A stretch of DNA of 5,277 nt. Source: CAZVIK01 sp964627045. GTDB taxonomy: Bacteria; Acidobacteriota; Terriglobia; Bryobacterales; Bryobacteraceae. The notes beneath the pieces were generated by a model. It saw only the letters and a list, made by a program, of their open reading frames with translations, was not told where the DNA came from and made no database searches. The stretch covers positions 1-5,277 of the forward strand of contig CAZVIK010000253.1 in NCBI GenBank assembly GCA_964627045.1. Direction: 5' to 3'. Each line of letters opens with the position of its first letter. Position 1 is the first letter of the stretch. Shown here piece by piece: positions 1 through 5,277 of this stretch. Both the position numbers and the translations under genes were made by a program.

Positions 1-1
1 G

Positions 2-667
2 GGTGAGGGACGGTGGTATCTGGGCGTGCGCGTGCCGAACGGGCGGGTCGCCGACCGGGAGGGCGTGCAACTGCGGTCGGTCCTGCGGGAGTTGGCAGGC
101 GGGGCGGTGGAGGCCCTCCACCTTACGCCGCAGCAGAACGTGCTCCTCACGGGTATCGCCGAAGGCGAGCGAGCGGTGGTTGATCGGGCGCTGCGCTCGG
201 CCGGCGTGCGGCCGGCCAGCGAATTGCCGCCCGTGTTGCGGCATTCGATGGCTTGTCCCGCGCTGCCCACCTGCGGGCAGGCCGTGACCGAGGCCGAACG
301 CGTTGCGCCGCAGGTTCTCGAAGACGTGCACGGCAAGCTGGCGGCGGCGGGGCTGGACGCCGAACCGGTGGTTGTGCGGATAACGGGATGCCACAACGGC
401 TGTGCGCGGCCAATGACGGCGGAGATCGGCATCGTGGGCCAAAGCACGGAACTGTACTCGATCTTCGTCGGCGGCTCGCGGCTGGGGACGCGGCTGGCCG
501 AGTCGTTCGCGACCAACGTGCCACGGCCGGAAATCGGTGCGCGGCTGGCACCGGCGTTCGCACAGTACGCCGCCGGACGGAGGACCGGCGAGTCGTTCGG
601 CGATTTCTGCCATCGGGTGGGCGTCGAGGCGTTGCGGGCCGGCGTAGCCCGAGGAGTGGCGTCGTGA
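2..667 (+). CDS. cysI: Assimilatory sulfite reductase, hemoprotein (siroheme/4Fe-4S) subunit, C-terminal 221 residues; 5' end outside window
   Basis: This cytoplasmic enzyme reduces sulfite to sulfide with six electrons at a coupled siroheme and 4Fe-4S centre. The reading frame is open from base 2, so the N-terminal half is missing. The cluster ligands are visible: CPALPTC (Cys85 and Cys91 of the visible part, CX5C) and, 38 residues later, GCHNGC (Cys130 and Cys134, CX3C). This CX5C...CX3C layout is the signature of siroheme sulfite and nitrite reductases. A following AEIGIVG, the GGSRLGTR segment and the late FGDF motif (about residues 199-202) resemble sulfite reductase rather than nitrite reductase. 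The usual Pro in TGCPNGC is His here. The TGA stop overlaps the next start (GTGA). The visible part cannot show whether the electron donor is ferredoxin or a CysJ-type flavoprotein, so the symbol is by family. Confidence 0.93.
   Translation, partial: GEGRWYLGVRVPNGRVADREGVQLRSVLRELAGGAVEALHLTPQQNVLLTGIAEGERAVVDRALRSAGVRPASELPPVLRHSMACPALPTCGQAVTEAERVAPQVLEDVHGKLAAAGLDAEPVVVRITGCHNGCARPMTAEIGIVGQSTELYSIFVGGSRLGTRLAESFATNVPRPEIGARLAPAFAQYAAGRRTGESFGDFCHRVGVEALRAGVARGVAS
651..656 (+). promoter_or_regulatory. Ribosome binding site deciding the GTG start of the siroheme synthase gene
   Basis: GAGGAG lies 7 bases before the GTG at 664, inside the end of the sulfite reductase gene. It supports GTG 664 as the start, because no ATG is available in that frame near the beginning of the homologous sequence. 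The overlap with the upstream stop also fits translational coupling. Confidence 0.6.
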
Positions 668-1242
668 GTTTCGCCTATCCAGTGTTTCTAAAGCTGGCCG
701 GAAAGCGCTGCCTGGTGATCGGCCGGGGCTACGATTTCGAAGAGAAGTTGCGCGGCCTGGAGCAGACGGGCGCCGTGGTGGAACACCGCGACCAATACGA
801 AGAGGGCTGCCTGGCCGGCTTCACGCTGGCGATCGCGGTGACCGGCAACCGTGAGTTGAACGCTCGCATCGCCGCCGAAGCCGAGAGGCGCGGCGTCCTG
901 TTCAACGCGGCGGACGATCCGGCGCGCTGCGGTTTCATCCTTCCAGCCATCCACCGGCAGGGCGATCTTACGGTGGCCGTATCGACCGGCGGCAAGTGTC
1001 CGGCCGTGGCCGTGCGGCTTCGCAACCGGATCGCGAGCGAGGCCGGGCCCGAGTACGCGCTCCTCTTGGAGGTGTTGGGCGGGCTGCGCCCCGAAGTCGC
1101 ACGCCGCTTTCCCGATTTCGAGGTGCGGCGGGAGTTGTGGAAGCGATTGGCCGCCAGCGACGCGCTGCGGCTTTTGCGCGAAGGAAGGCCGGATGAGGCC
1201 GCCCGCCACGTGCGGGACCTGGTGGAAGGGACGGCGGGATGA
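664..1242 (+). CDS. sirC: Precorrin-2 dehydrogenase / siroheme synthase (SirC/Met8/CysG N-terminal type), compact variant
   Basis: It is predicted to oxidise precorrin-2 to sirohydrochlorin with NAD+, and possibly to insert iron, making the siroheme used by the sulfite reductase encoded just upstream. The product is 192 residues, starting at a GTG that overlaps the previous stop. It opens with YPVFLKLAGKRCLVIG, the typical first beta strand of the family's Rossmann fold. Compared with E. coli CysG from memory, NAADDP (Asp84) matches the catalytic Asp104 region, FILPAIHR (91-98) the next strand, and VSTGGKCP (106-113) the conserved SxGG turn. The helical C-terminus to about residue 190 is present, and no methyltransferase domain is fused. 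Two things are odd. The glycine motif is GRGYDF rather than GGGxVA, and about 20 residues are missing between Gly36-Ala37 and the strand LAIAVT (55-60). Function as a dehydrogenase is likely from context but these changes leave some doubt. Confidence 0.85.
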   Translation: MSFAYPVFLKLAGKRCLVIGRGYDFEEKLRGLEQTGAVVEHRDQYEEGCLAGFTLAIAVTGNRELNARIAAEAERRGVLFNAADDPARCGFILPAIHRQGDLTVAVSTGGKCPAVAVRLRNRIASEAGPEYALLLEVLGGLRPEVARRFPDFEVRRELWKRLAASDALRLLREGRPDEAARHVRDLVEGTAG

Positions 1243-1898
1243 CGGCCGCCGGACAACTGGTCCGCTCCAGCGTTGAGGCAGCGCCCGGCCGCGTCTGCAT
1301 CACGTGCAGCTTCCAGGCCGAAGACATGGTGGTGCTCGACATGGCGCGGTGCGCGGAGCCGCGCATCCCCGTCCTGTTCTTGGACACCGGCTATCACTTT
1401 CCCGAGACATATGCCTACCGCGACCGGATGGCGCAAAGCTGGAAGTTGAATCTGGTCAACGTGATGCCCGCGCGCTCGGTCGCCGAGCAGGAGGCCGGGC
1501 ACGGCCTGTTGCACCGGACCGATCCCGGGCTCTGCTGCCGTCTGAGAAAAGTCGAGCCGCTCCAGGCGGCACTGGCGGGCTTCGACGTTTGGCTGACCGG
1601 CCTGCGGCGCGAACAATCGCCGACGCGCGCGGGATTGGAAGAGGTGGAGCAGACCACCCTGGCCTCCGGGCGCGCGATCCGCAAGGTGAACCCGCTGGCC
1701 CGGTGGAGCAACCGCGAGGTCTGGGCCTACCTCAAGGAGCATCGAATCGAGCCGCTGCCGCTCTATGCCGCCGGCTACACCAGTATCGGTTGCCAACCAT
1801 GCACGAGTCTGCCGCTGGATTCATCCAACCCGCGCAGCGGACGCTGGGGAGGGACAAAGCTCGAATGCGGCATTCATTTGCCCTCCGGAAGGCACTAA
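1239..1898 (+). CDS. cysH: Adenylylsulfate (APS) reductase, thioredoxin-dependent, CysH family
   Basis: It reduces activated sulfate to sulfite, the step before the sulfite reductase, using thioredoxin or glutaredoxin as electron donor in the cytoplasm. The product is 219 residues, close to the family length. Visible motifs are SFQAED (24-29, nucleotide-binding start), LDTGYHFPET (48-57), TGLRREQSPTR (120-130), and ECGIHL (209-214) with the catalytic Cys210. The pairs Cys99-Cys100 and Cys185-Cys188 (CC...CxxC) are the 4Fe-4S ligands that mark the APS-using type; PAPS-only enzymes such as E. coli CysH lack them. The pathway should therefore not need APS kinase for this step. The ATG overlaps the TGA of the preceding gene (ATGA), and GGAAGGG at 1224-1230 sits 8 bases before it. 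No ATP sulfurylase gene follows; it must lie elsewhere or upstream of the window. Confidence 0.95.
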   Translation: MTAAGQLVRSSVEAAPGRVCITCSFQAEDMVVLDMARCAEPRIPVLFLDTGYHFPETYAYRDRMAQSWKLNLVNVMPARSVAEQEAGHGLLHRTDPGLCCRLRKVEPLQAALAGFDVWLTGLRREQSPTRAGLEEVEQTTLASGRAIRKVNPLARWSNREVWAYLKEHRIEPLPLYAAGYTSIGCQPCTSLPLDSSNPRSGRWGGTKLECGIHLPSGRH

Positions 1899-1912
1899 GA
1901 CCGTAGCGGGCC

Positions 1913-1940
1913 GTGACTCCGCAGGCGACCGGTGTATACT
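1913..1940 (+). promoter_or_regulatory. Candidate sigma70-type promoter for the DUF362 gene
   Basis: TATACT at 1935-1940 is one base from the -10 consensus, and GTGACT at 1913-1918 matches four of six -35 bases with a 16-base spacer. It lies in the 133-base gap after cysH, about 90 bases before the next start, where a new transcription unit would be expected. I see no clear intrinsic terminator for the sulfur operon in the same gap. This is pattern matching only. Confidence 0.4.
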
Positions 1941-2015
1941 CGGGGAGAACGCCGGGCCGGGTGTAGCGGACGTTCCAGTTGTCCTCTAGGCCGGGCGTCC
2001 CGTAGGGATTGACGA

Positions 2016-2023
2016 TGAGGAGG
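2016..2023 (+). promoter_or_regulatory. Strong ribosome binding site of the DUF362 gene
   Basis: TGAGGAGG is a near-perfect Shine-Dalgarno sequence 8 bases before the ATG at 2032. It fixes that start, so the Tat signal (Arg7-Arg8) falls at the very N-terminus as expected. Confidence 0.7.
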
Positions 2024-2031
2024 CCCGAACC

Positions 2032-3372
2032 ATGTTTGAGAACGTGACACGCCGCACTCTGTTCCACCTTGCCGGTGGCGCCGCGCTTCTGCGCGCTCAA
2101 AATGCCGCCCCGGCGCCTCCGATCACCGCGCCGAACGAGCCCATTGGAGCGGCGCGCGGCGTGAATCCCGGCCGCGTCGTTTGGACGCGGGAGGCGAAGG
2201 CCGCCACCTGGGGCGGTTCGGGCGATGGTCACTGGTGGGACCACCGCGCCACCAACGAAACCCTCGTCGATATCATGATGACCCGGGCCATTCGCGAGCT
2301 CGCGGGCCAATCCACCGGTTCGGCGGCGTGGGACGCTCTCTTCCGGAACTTCAACGCTTCTCGCGGCCGTGCTGGGTCGGGCTACACGAAGGGTGAGAAG
2401 GTGACGATCAAGGCCAACCTGGTCGGCTGCATCCACTTCGAGAAGAACATCGACACGCAGACCTATGAGTTCGTGCGGAAGCCGGACTACATGAACACCT
2501 CGCCGCAGATCATGGCGGCGCTGATCCGGCAACTGGTGCGGCAGGCCGGGGTCGACCAGGCGGACATCGCCATCGGCGACACCCTGGCGCTGTTCCCGAA
2601 GGCGTACTACGACATCATCGGCAGCGAGTTCCCCGGCGTCAGCTTTCTGGATTGCACCGGCGGCAACCGTCGGCACCTTCGCACCCGCGTCGAGGCATCG
2701 AAGGTCGAGATGTATTGGAGCCAGCGTCCCGCCGAGGTGGCCCAGGACTACGTGCCCGCCGCGTATACCGATGCCACTTACATCATCAACCTGGCCAACC
2801 TGAAGAGCCACAATATGGCCGGGGTCACGCTGTGCGCCAAAAACCACTACGGTTCGTTGATCCGCACGCCCGCCGCGAAGGGCTATTTCAACATCCACAA
2901 CAGCCTACCCCGGAACGCGCCCGGTACGGGACGCTACCGCGCGTTGGTGGATATGATGGGGCACGCGCACATCGGCGGCAAGACAATGCTGTTCCTGGTT
3001 GACGGGCTCTACCCCGGAGTGCACCCGATCGAGGTCTCGCCGCGGAAGTGGGCCAGCGCACCGTTCAACGGCAACTGGGCGTCCAGCCTGTTCGCCTCGC
3101 AAGACGCGGTAGCCATTGATTCGGTGGCGCACGACTTCCTCGCTGCCGAATGGCTCGATTACCCGCGCATGTCCGGCGCCGACGACTACTTGCACGAGGC
3201 CGCGCTCGCCGCCAATCCGCCGTCGGGCACGTTCTACGATCCAAACCACGCCACCCCGACGACGCGCCTGGCCAGCCTGGGCGTCCACGAGCACTGGAAC
3301 AACGCGACAGAACGCAAGTACTCGCGCAACCTTGGGCGGAAAGAGGGCATCGAGCTGGTGGTCGCAATCTAG
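2032..3372 (+). CDS. DUF362 domain protein with Tat signal peptide, function unknown
   Basis: This 446-residue protein is predicted to be exported folded by the twin-arginine system. The N-terminus reads TRRTLFHLAGGAALL (6-20), a twin-arginine motif followed by a short hydrophobic stretch and a likely cleavage near Ala22. The mature part carries DUF362 (PF04015) hallmarks: VTIKANLVG (124-132), IAIGDT (179-184), the core block INLANLKSHNMAGVTLCAKN (252-271), and AVAIDSVAHDFL (359-370). An aromatic stretch GHWWD (66-70) before a helix is also typical of long exported members. No CxxCxxC ferredoxin domain, which some family members carry, is present, and the few cysteines (133, 208, 268) are scattered. 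The family has no reaction I can name with confidence, so none is given. Conserved Lys127, Lys258, His260, Lys270 and Asn271 could be metal- or substrate-site residues (inference). The gene stands 133 bases after cysH and 114 bases before the esterase, and no operon link is evident. Confidence 0.88.
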   Translation: MFENVTRRTLFHLAGGAALLRAQNAAPAPPITAPNEPIGAARGVNPGRVVWTREAKAATWGGSGDGHWWDHRATNETLVDIMMTRAIRELAGQSTGSAAWDALFRNFNASRGRAGSGYTKGEKVTIKANLVGCIHFEKNIDTQTYEFVRKPDYMNTSPQIMAALIRQLVRQAGVDQADIAIGDTLALFPKAYYDIIGSEFPGVSFLDCTGGNRRHLRTRVEASKVEMYWSQRPAEVAQDYVPAAYTDATYIINLANLKSHNMAGVTLCAKNHYGSLIRTPAAKGYFNIHNSLPRNAPGTGRYRALVDMMGHAHIGGKTMLFLVDGLYPGVHPIEVSPRKWASAPFNGNWASSLFASQDAVAIDSVAHDFLAAEWLDYPRMSGADDYLHEAALAANPPSGTFYDPNHATPTTRLASLGVHEHWNNATERKYSRNLGRKEGIELVVAI

Positions 3373-3429
3373 CGGAGCCACACACTCGCGCTGCTGTATG
3401 CAGGATTCCGGTCCCCCGTGTGCCGGGAG

Positions 3430-3435
3430 TACACT
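3430..3435 (+). promoter_or_regulatory. Possible -10 element (TACACT) before the esterase gene
   Basis: TACACT matches four of six -10 consensus bases and sits in the gap after the DUF362 gene. No convincing -35 box lies 16-18 bases upstream, so the assignment is weak. The transcript would carry the hairpin at 3442-3459 in its leader. Confidence 0.22.
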
Positions 3436-3441
3436 GGTATT

Positions 3442-3459
3442 CGCCCGCGCAGGCGGGCG
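3442..3459 (+). repeat. 7-bp GC inverted repeat in the esterase leader
   Basis: CGCCCGC (3442-3448) pairs perfectly with GCGGGCG (3453-3459) across a 4-base loop GCAG. It ends 14 bases before the Shine-Dalgarno sequence of the esterase. No T tract follows, so it is not a classical terminator of the DUF362 gene. It could be a leader stability element, a dispersed palindromic (REP-like) unit, or chance in GC-rich DNA. Confidence 0.4.
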
Positions 3460-3473
3460 CAAGCACAGATTCA

Positions 3474-3480
3474 GGGAGGG
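3474..3480 (+). promoter_or_regulatory. Ribosome binding site deciding the esterase start
   Basis: GGGAGGG lies 6 bases before ATG 3487. It favours this start over the in-frame GTG at 3418, as does the fact that a clean signal peptide begins exactly at 3487. Confidence 0.65.
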
Positions 3481-3486
3481 TCTTTT

Positions 3487-4713
3487 ATGAAGAAGTCGAT
3501 ACAAGTCATTGCCGTGTGCCTGTTGGTGGCGCTCACCGCGCTGGCTCAACAGCCGCCGGCCGCGCCAGGAGCGGCGGGCCGTGGCGGGCCGCGTGCGGGC
3601 GCTCCCCCGCGCTCGCCCGAAGTGGCGTCCGATGGAAGAGTGACGTTCCGGTTGTCGGCTCCCAACGCCACCGAGGTTACGGTGAGCGGCGATTGGGAGA
3701 ACGGGCGCGGAATCGCGATGACAAAAGACGCGGCGGGCGTGTGGTCGGTCACCACGCCACCGCTGACGCCCGAAGTCTGGATGTATACCTTTTCGGTAAA
3801 CGGCGTTAGCATGCTGGACCCCGGCAACCCGGCGGTGGTCCGGGACGGCGTGCGCTACCTGAGCACGGTGCTGGTACCCGGGCCGGGTTCCGCCGTGTTG
3901 CAGACCCGCGTGATTCCGCACGGCGACGTCTCGGCCGTGTGGTATCCTTCGCCCTCGCTCAATATGACGCGGCGCATGTTGGTCTACACGCCCGCCGGCT
4001 ACCAGGGAAGTTCGACCCGCTACCCCGTGATGTACCTGTTCCACGGGGGCGGCGGCGATGAAGAAGCATGGAATGTCATGGGCCGCGCGAGCGTGATCCT
4101 GGACAACTTGATTGCCGACGGCAAAGCCAAGCCGATGATCGTGGTGATCCCCAACGCCAATTGGAACCAGATCGCCGTTCATGACGTGGGCGGCCCCGTG
4201 CCTGCGGCGCAGCCGAGGGGGGCCGGCGCGGCGCCCGGCGCTACACCCGCACCGCAGAACTACGACATCGCCGAAAAGGCCATCGTGAACGACATGGTGG
4301 GCTATATCGAGAAGAACTATCGCACGCTACCGGGACGCGAGAACCGCGCCATCGCGGGGCTCTCCATGGGCGGCGGCATCTCGATCAATGTGGGGCTGAA
4401 GCGGCTTGACGTTTTCGCCACCGTGGCCCAGTTCAGCTCCGGGATGTTCGGGGGCGTCGGAGGGTACGCGCCGTTTGACGTGGACAAGGTCTCCCCCGGA
4501 TTTCTGACGGACCCGGCGGCCACCAACAAGAAGTTGAAGCTCCTGTTTTTCTCCTGCGGCACCGAAGACCCGCGCATGGAGTTCCACAAAAAGGTAGCCG
4601 AAGAGTGGCAGTCAAAGAAGATCGCCATGACCGTCAAGGCGTACCCCGGCGGCCATGAGTGGCGGGTGTGGCGTAACTCACTCGCCGACCTGGCGCCGAT
4701 GTTGTTCCGGTAG
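3487..4713 (+). CDS. Secreted esterase: N-terminal E-set (CBM48-like) domain plus esterase D-type alpha/beta hydrolase
   Basis: The 408-residue product is predicted to be an exported carboxylester hydrolase, in the family that includes feruloyl/acetyl esterases of XynZ type (PF00756). The substrate is not determinable here. MKKS followed by a hydrophobic stretch ending ALTALA-QQ (cleavage near 20/21) is a Sec signal peptide. A Pro/Ala/Gly-rich linker (21-44) leads to an immunoglobulin-like E-set domain (about 45-130: RVTFRLSAPNATEV, GVWSVTTPPL, YTFSVNG). The hydrolase domain spans about 140-405. It has HGGGG (186-190, oxyanion region), nucleophile Ser293 in GLSMGG (291-296), a likely acid at Asp361 (CGTEDPR), and His390 in PGGHEW. 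A low-complexity Ala/Pro/Gly insertion sits at about 235-258, just before the helix leading to the nucleophile. No lipobox is present. Family and secretion are well supported. Plant or microbial polysaccharide esters are plausible substrates by analogy only. Confidence 0.92.
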   Translation: MKKSIQVIAVCLLVALTALAQQPPAAPGAAGRGGPRAGAPPRSPEVASDGRVTFRLSAPNATEVTVSGDWENGRGIAMTKDAAGVWSVTTPPLTPEVWMYTFSVNGVSMLDPGNPAVVRDGVRYLSTVLVPGPGSAVLQTRVIPHGDVSAVWYPSPSLNMTRRMLVYTPAGYQGSSTRYPVMYLFHGGGGDEEAWNVMGRASVILDNLIADGKAKPMIVVIPNANWNQIAVHDVGGPVPAAQPRGAGAAPGATPAPQNYDIAEKAIVNDMVGYIEKNYRTLPGRENRAIAGLSMGGGISINVGLKRLDVFATVAQFSSGMFGGVGGYAPFDVDKVSPGFLTDPAATNKKLKLLFFSCGTEDPRMEFHKKVAEEWQSKKIAMTVKAYPGGHEWRVWRNSLADLAPMLFR

Positions 4714-4742
4714 CAAACCGGCCGGCCCTCCTGGTTACAGCA

Positions 4743-4771
4743 GAGCGCACCTCCCGCGGGGAGGTGCGCTC
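4743..4771. terminator. Perfect 13-bp hairpin between convergent genes, candidate bidirectional terminator
   Basis: GAGCGCACCTCCC (4743-4755) and its exact reverse complement (4759-4771) flank a 3-base loop GCG. The repeat starts 29 bases after the esterase stop and ends 25 bases before the stop of the minus-strand BON gene. That position is right for terminating both transcripts. No T tract follows on either strand, so it would be a non-canonical (GC-stem only) terminator or an mRNA 3'-end stabiliser. Confidence 0.65.
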
Positions 4772-4796
4772 GCTCGGGCGGTGGCCCTCGGAAGGG

Positions 4797-5216
4797 TTAG
4801 CGTTGGGGTTCCTCGACGCGAAGGTTGTTGACGACGGAGAATACTCGCGACACCCCGCTGGCCCGCGCGCCGGCCAGTCTCTTGTCCATCTCGGTTCCCA
4901 CCACGCCTTCCAGCCGGACGTTTCCGTTTTTCACGACGATGTGGATCGGCGGAACCGAACGCATAGCGTACTGGCTGAGGCTGGAGTGGTGGTAGATCGC
5001 CCTGTAAACGGCCAGACGGATGCGATCGTCATTCGGCGAGAGGGGCAGCACCTCGATCTGGTTGTCGACGCTCTCCACACCCTCGATTCGCCTCACCACG
5101 TTTTCGGCGGCGCTCTTGAGGGTCGGCTTGGTAACCTCGCCAATCAGCGTCACCTTGTCGCCTTCAACCCTGAAGGCGAGATTGTCGAAGACCCCGTGGT
5201 ACGGTAGCATCACCAA
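4797..5216 (-). CDS. Tandem BON-domain protein, probably truncated at its N-terminus
   Basis: BON domains are small alpha/beta modules found in periplasmic or envelope proteins such as OsmY, thought to bind phospholipid or stabilise membranes. Two copies are visible. The first is at about residues 1-57, with VTLIGEV (22-28) and GVESVDNQIEV (46-56). The second is at about 64-135, with VRLEGVV (100-106) and a closing VFSVVNNLRV (125-134). The chosen 5' limit is a TTG; GTG (5211-5213) and ATG (5208-5210) follow at once in frame, and no good Shine-Dalgarno sequence precedes any of them. No signal peptide is encoded, unlike most exported BON proteins. In-frame sequence continues upstream as SRLEREVRHEL and is then cut by TAG at 5253-5255, so this may be the 3' part of a broken gene. 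The gene is convergent with the esterase and shares the hairpin at 4743-4771. Confidence 0.8.
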   Translation of the reverse strand: MVMLPYHGVFDNLAFRVEGDKVTLIGEVTKPTLKSAAENVVRRIEGVESVDNQIEVLPLSPNDDRIRLAVYRAIYHHSSLSQYAMRSVPPIHIVVKNGNVRLEGVVGTEMDKRLAGARASGVSRVFSVVNNLRVEEPQR

Positions 5217-5277
5217 TTCGTGCCGGACTTCGCGCTCCAGCCGCGAGACGTGCTAGTCGTGCCGCCTCGCATCCCGG
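5217..5277 (-). pseudogene. Likely lost N-terminal coding part of the BON gene, interrupted by in-frame TAG (5253-5255)
   Basis: Reading the minus strand in the BON frame, 12 sense codons (HVSRLEREVRHE) lie between the TAG and the TTG start. They have the charged amphipathic helix character that leads into the first BON domain, and from memory related acidobacterial proteins have a very similar segment there. Upstream of the TAG the frame reads RDARRHD, which does not resemble a signal-peptide junction. A neighbouring frame (codons starting at 5277) stays open across the TAG position and reads EAARLARL, so a single-base frameshift is as possible as a nonsense change. The window ends before the signal peptide would be reached. 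Confidence 0.45.

Noticed and set aside
729..1796. Minus-strand open frame of 355 codons opposite the siroheme synthase and cysH genes
   Set aside because: It is antisense to two overlapping conserved genes, and its translation shows no domain.
2009..2014. TTGACG as a -35 box
   Set aside because: It lies only 17 bases before the DUF362 start codon, directly next to the Shine-Dalgarno sequence, leaving no room for a -10 element and leader.
1732..2898. Long minus-strand open frame (388 codons) opposite the cysH end and the DUF362 gene
   Set aside because: It is antisense to genes with clear family motifs, has no recognisable domain, and is explained by high GC at third codon positions.
3418..3486. 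In-frame upstream GTG start for the esterase (23 extra residues)
   Set aside because: The extension would put an Arg-rich segment and the GC hairpin before the signal peptide. The Shine-Dalgarno at 3474-3480 and the signal peptide both indicate ATG 3487.
3487..3552. Lipoprotein signal for the esterase because of Cys11
   Set aside because: The residues before Cys11 (VIAV) do not form a lipobox, and the cysteine lies in the middle of the hydrophobic core.
2905..4182. Minus-strand open frame of 425 codons spanning the DUF362 end, the intergenic gap and the esterase start
   Set aside because: It runs against two well-supported genes and across a promoter-containing gap. Its composition is His/Arg/Val-rich, as expected for a shadow frame, and no motif is seen.
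4764..5207. Plus-strand open frame of 147 codons opposite the BON gene
   Set aside because: The minus-strand translation shows two BON domains. The plus-strand frame begins inside the hairpin arm and shows no motif.
1..5277. CRISPR arrays, tRNA/rRNA genes, insertion sequences, phage or defence genes
   Set aside because: No repeated spacer-like units, cloverleaf or rRNA-like sequence, transposase motif or terminal inverted repeat was seen on either strand. The genes are ordinary metabolic and envelope genes.

Overview
The window is high-GC bacterial DNA with six protein genes, five on the plus strand and one convergent minus-strand gene at the right end. Gene content suggests an acidobacterium, most likely of the Solibacter/Bryobacterales type. 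The clues are a Tat-exported DUF362 protein, a secreted esterase with an N-terminal immunoglobulin-like (E-set) domain and Ala/Pro/Gly-rich linkers, and an exported-type double BON protein. This placement is inference from family recall; no marker gene or rRNA is present.

Left part (2-1898): the end of an assimilatory sulfate reduction operon. It holds the C-terminal part of a siroheme/4Fe-4S sulfite reductase (cysI type, cut by the window edge), a small precorrin-2 dehydrogenase/siroheme synthase (sirC type), and an APS-type CysH. The junctions are 4-base stop/start overlaps (GTGA and ATGA), so the three genes are probably co-transcribed and translationally coupled. Together they reduce APS to sulfite, reduce sulfite to sulfide, and supply the siroheme that the sulfite reductase needs.

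Middle part (1899-4713): a 133-base gap with a plausible promoter and a strong Shine-Dalgarno sequence leads into a Tat-signal DUF362 protein of unknown function. A 114-base gap containing a 7-bp hairpin then leads into a secreted esterase D-type alpha/beta hydrolase. Nothing in the sequence ties these two genes to sulfur metabolism.

Right part (4714-5277): a perfect 13-bp inverted repeat lies between the convergent ends of the esterase and a minus-strand double BON-domain gene. The BON gene appears to lack its proper N-terminus. Reading upstream from the first usual start codon, coding-like sequence continues for 12 codons and then meets an in-frame TAG at 5253-5255. This is a nonsense mutation, a frameshift or a sequence error.

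No new multi-gene system is evident. The points most worth a second look are the interrupted BON gene and the unusually compact siroheme synthase, whose Rossmann fold is missing about 20 residues and has an altered glycine motif.
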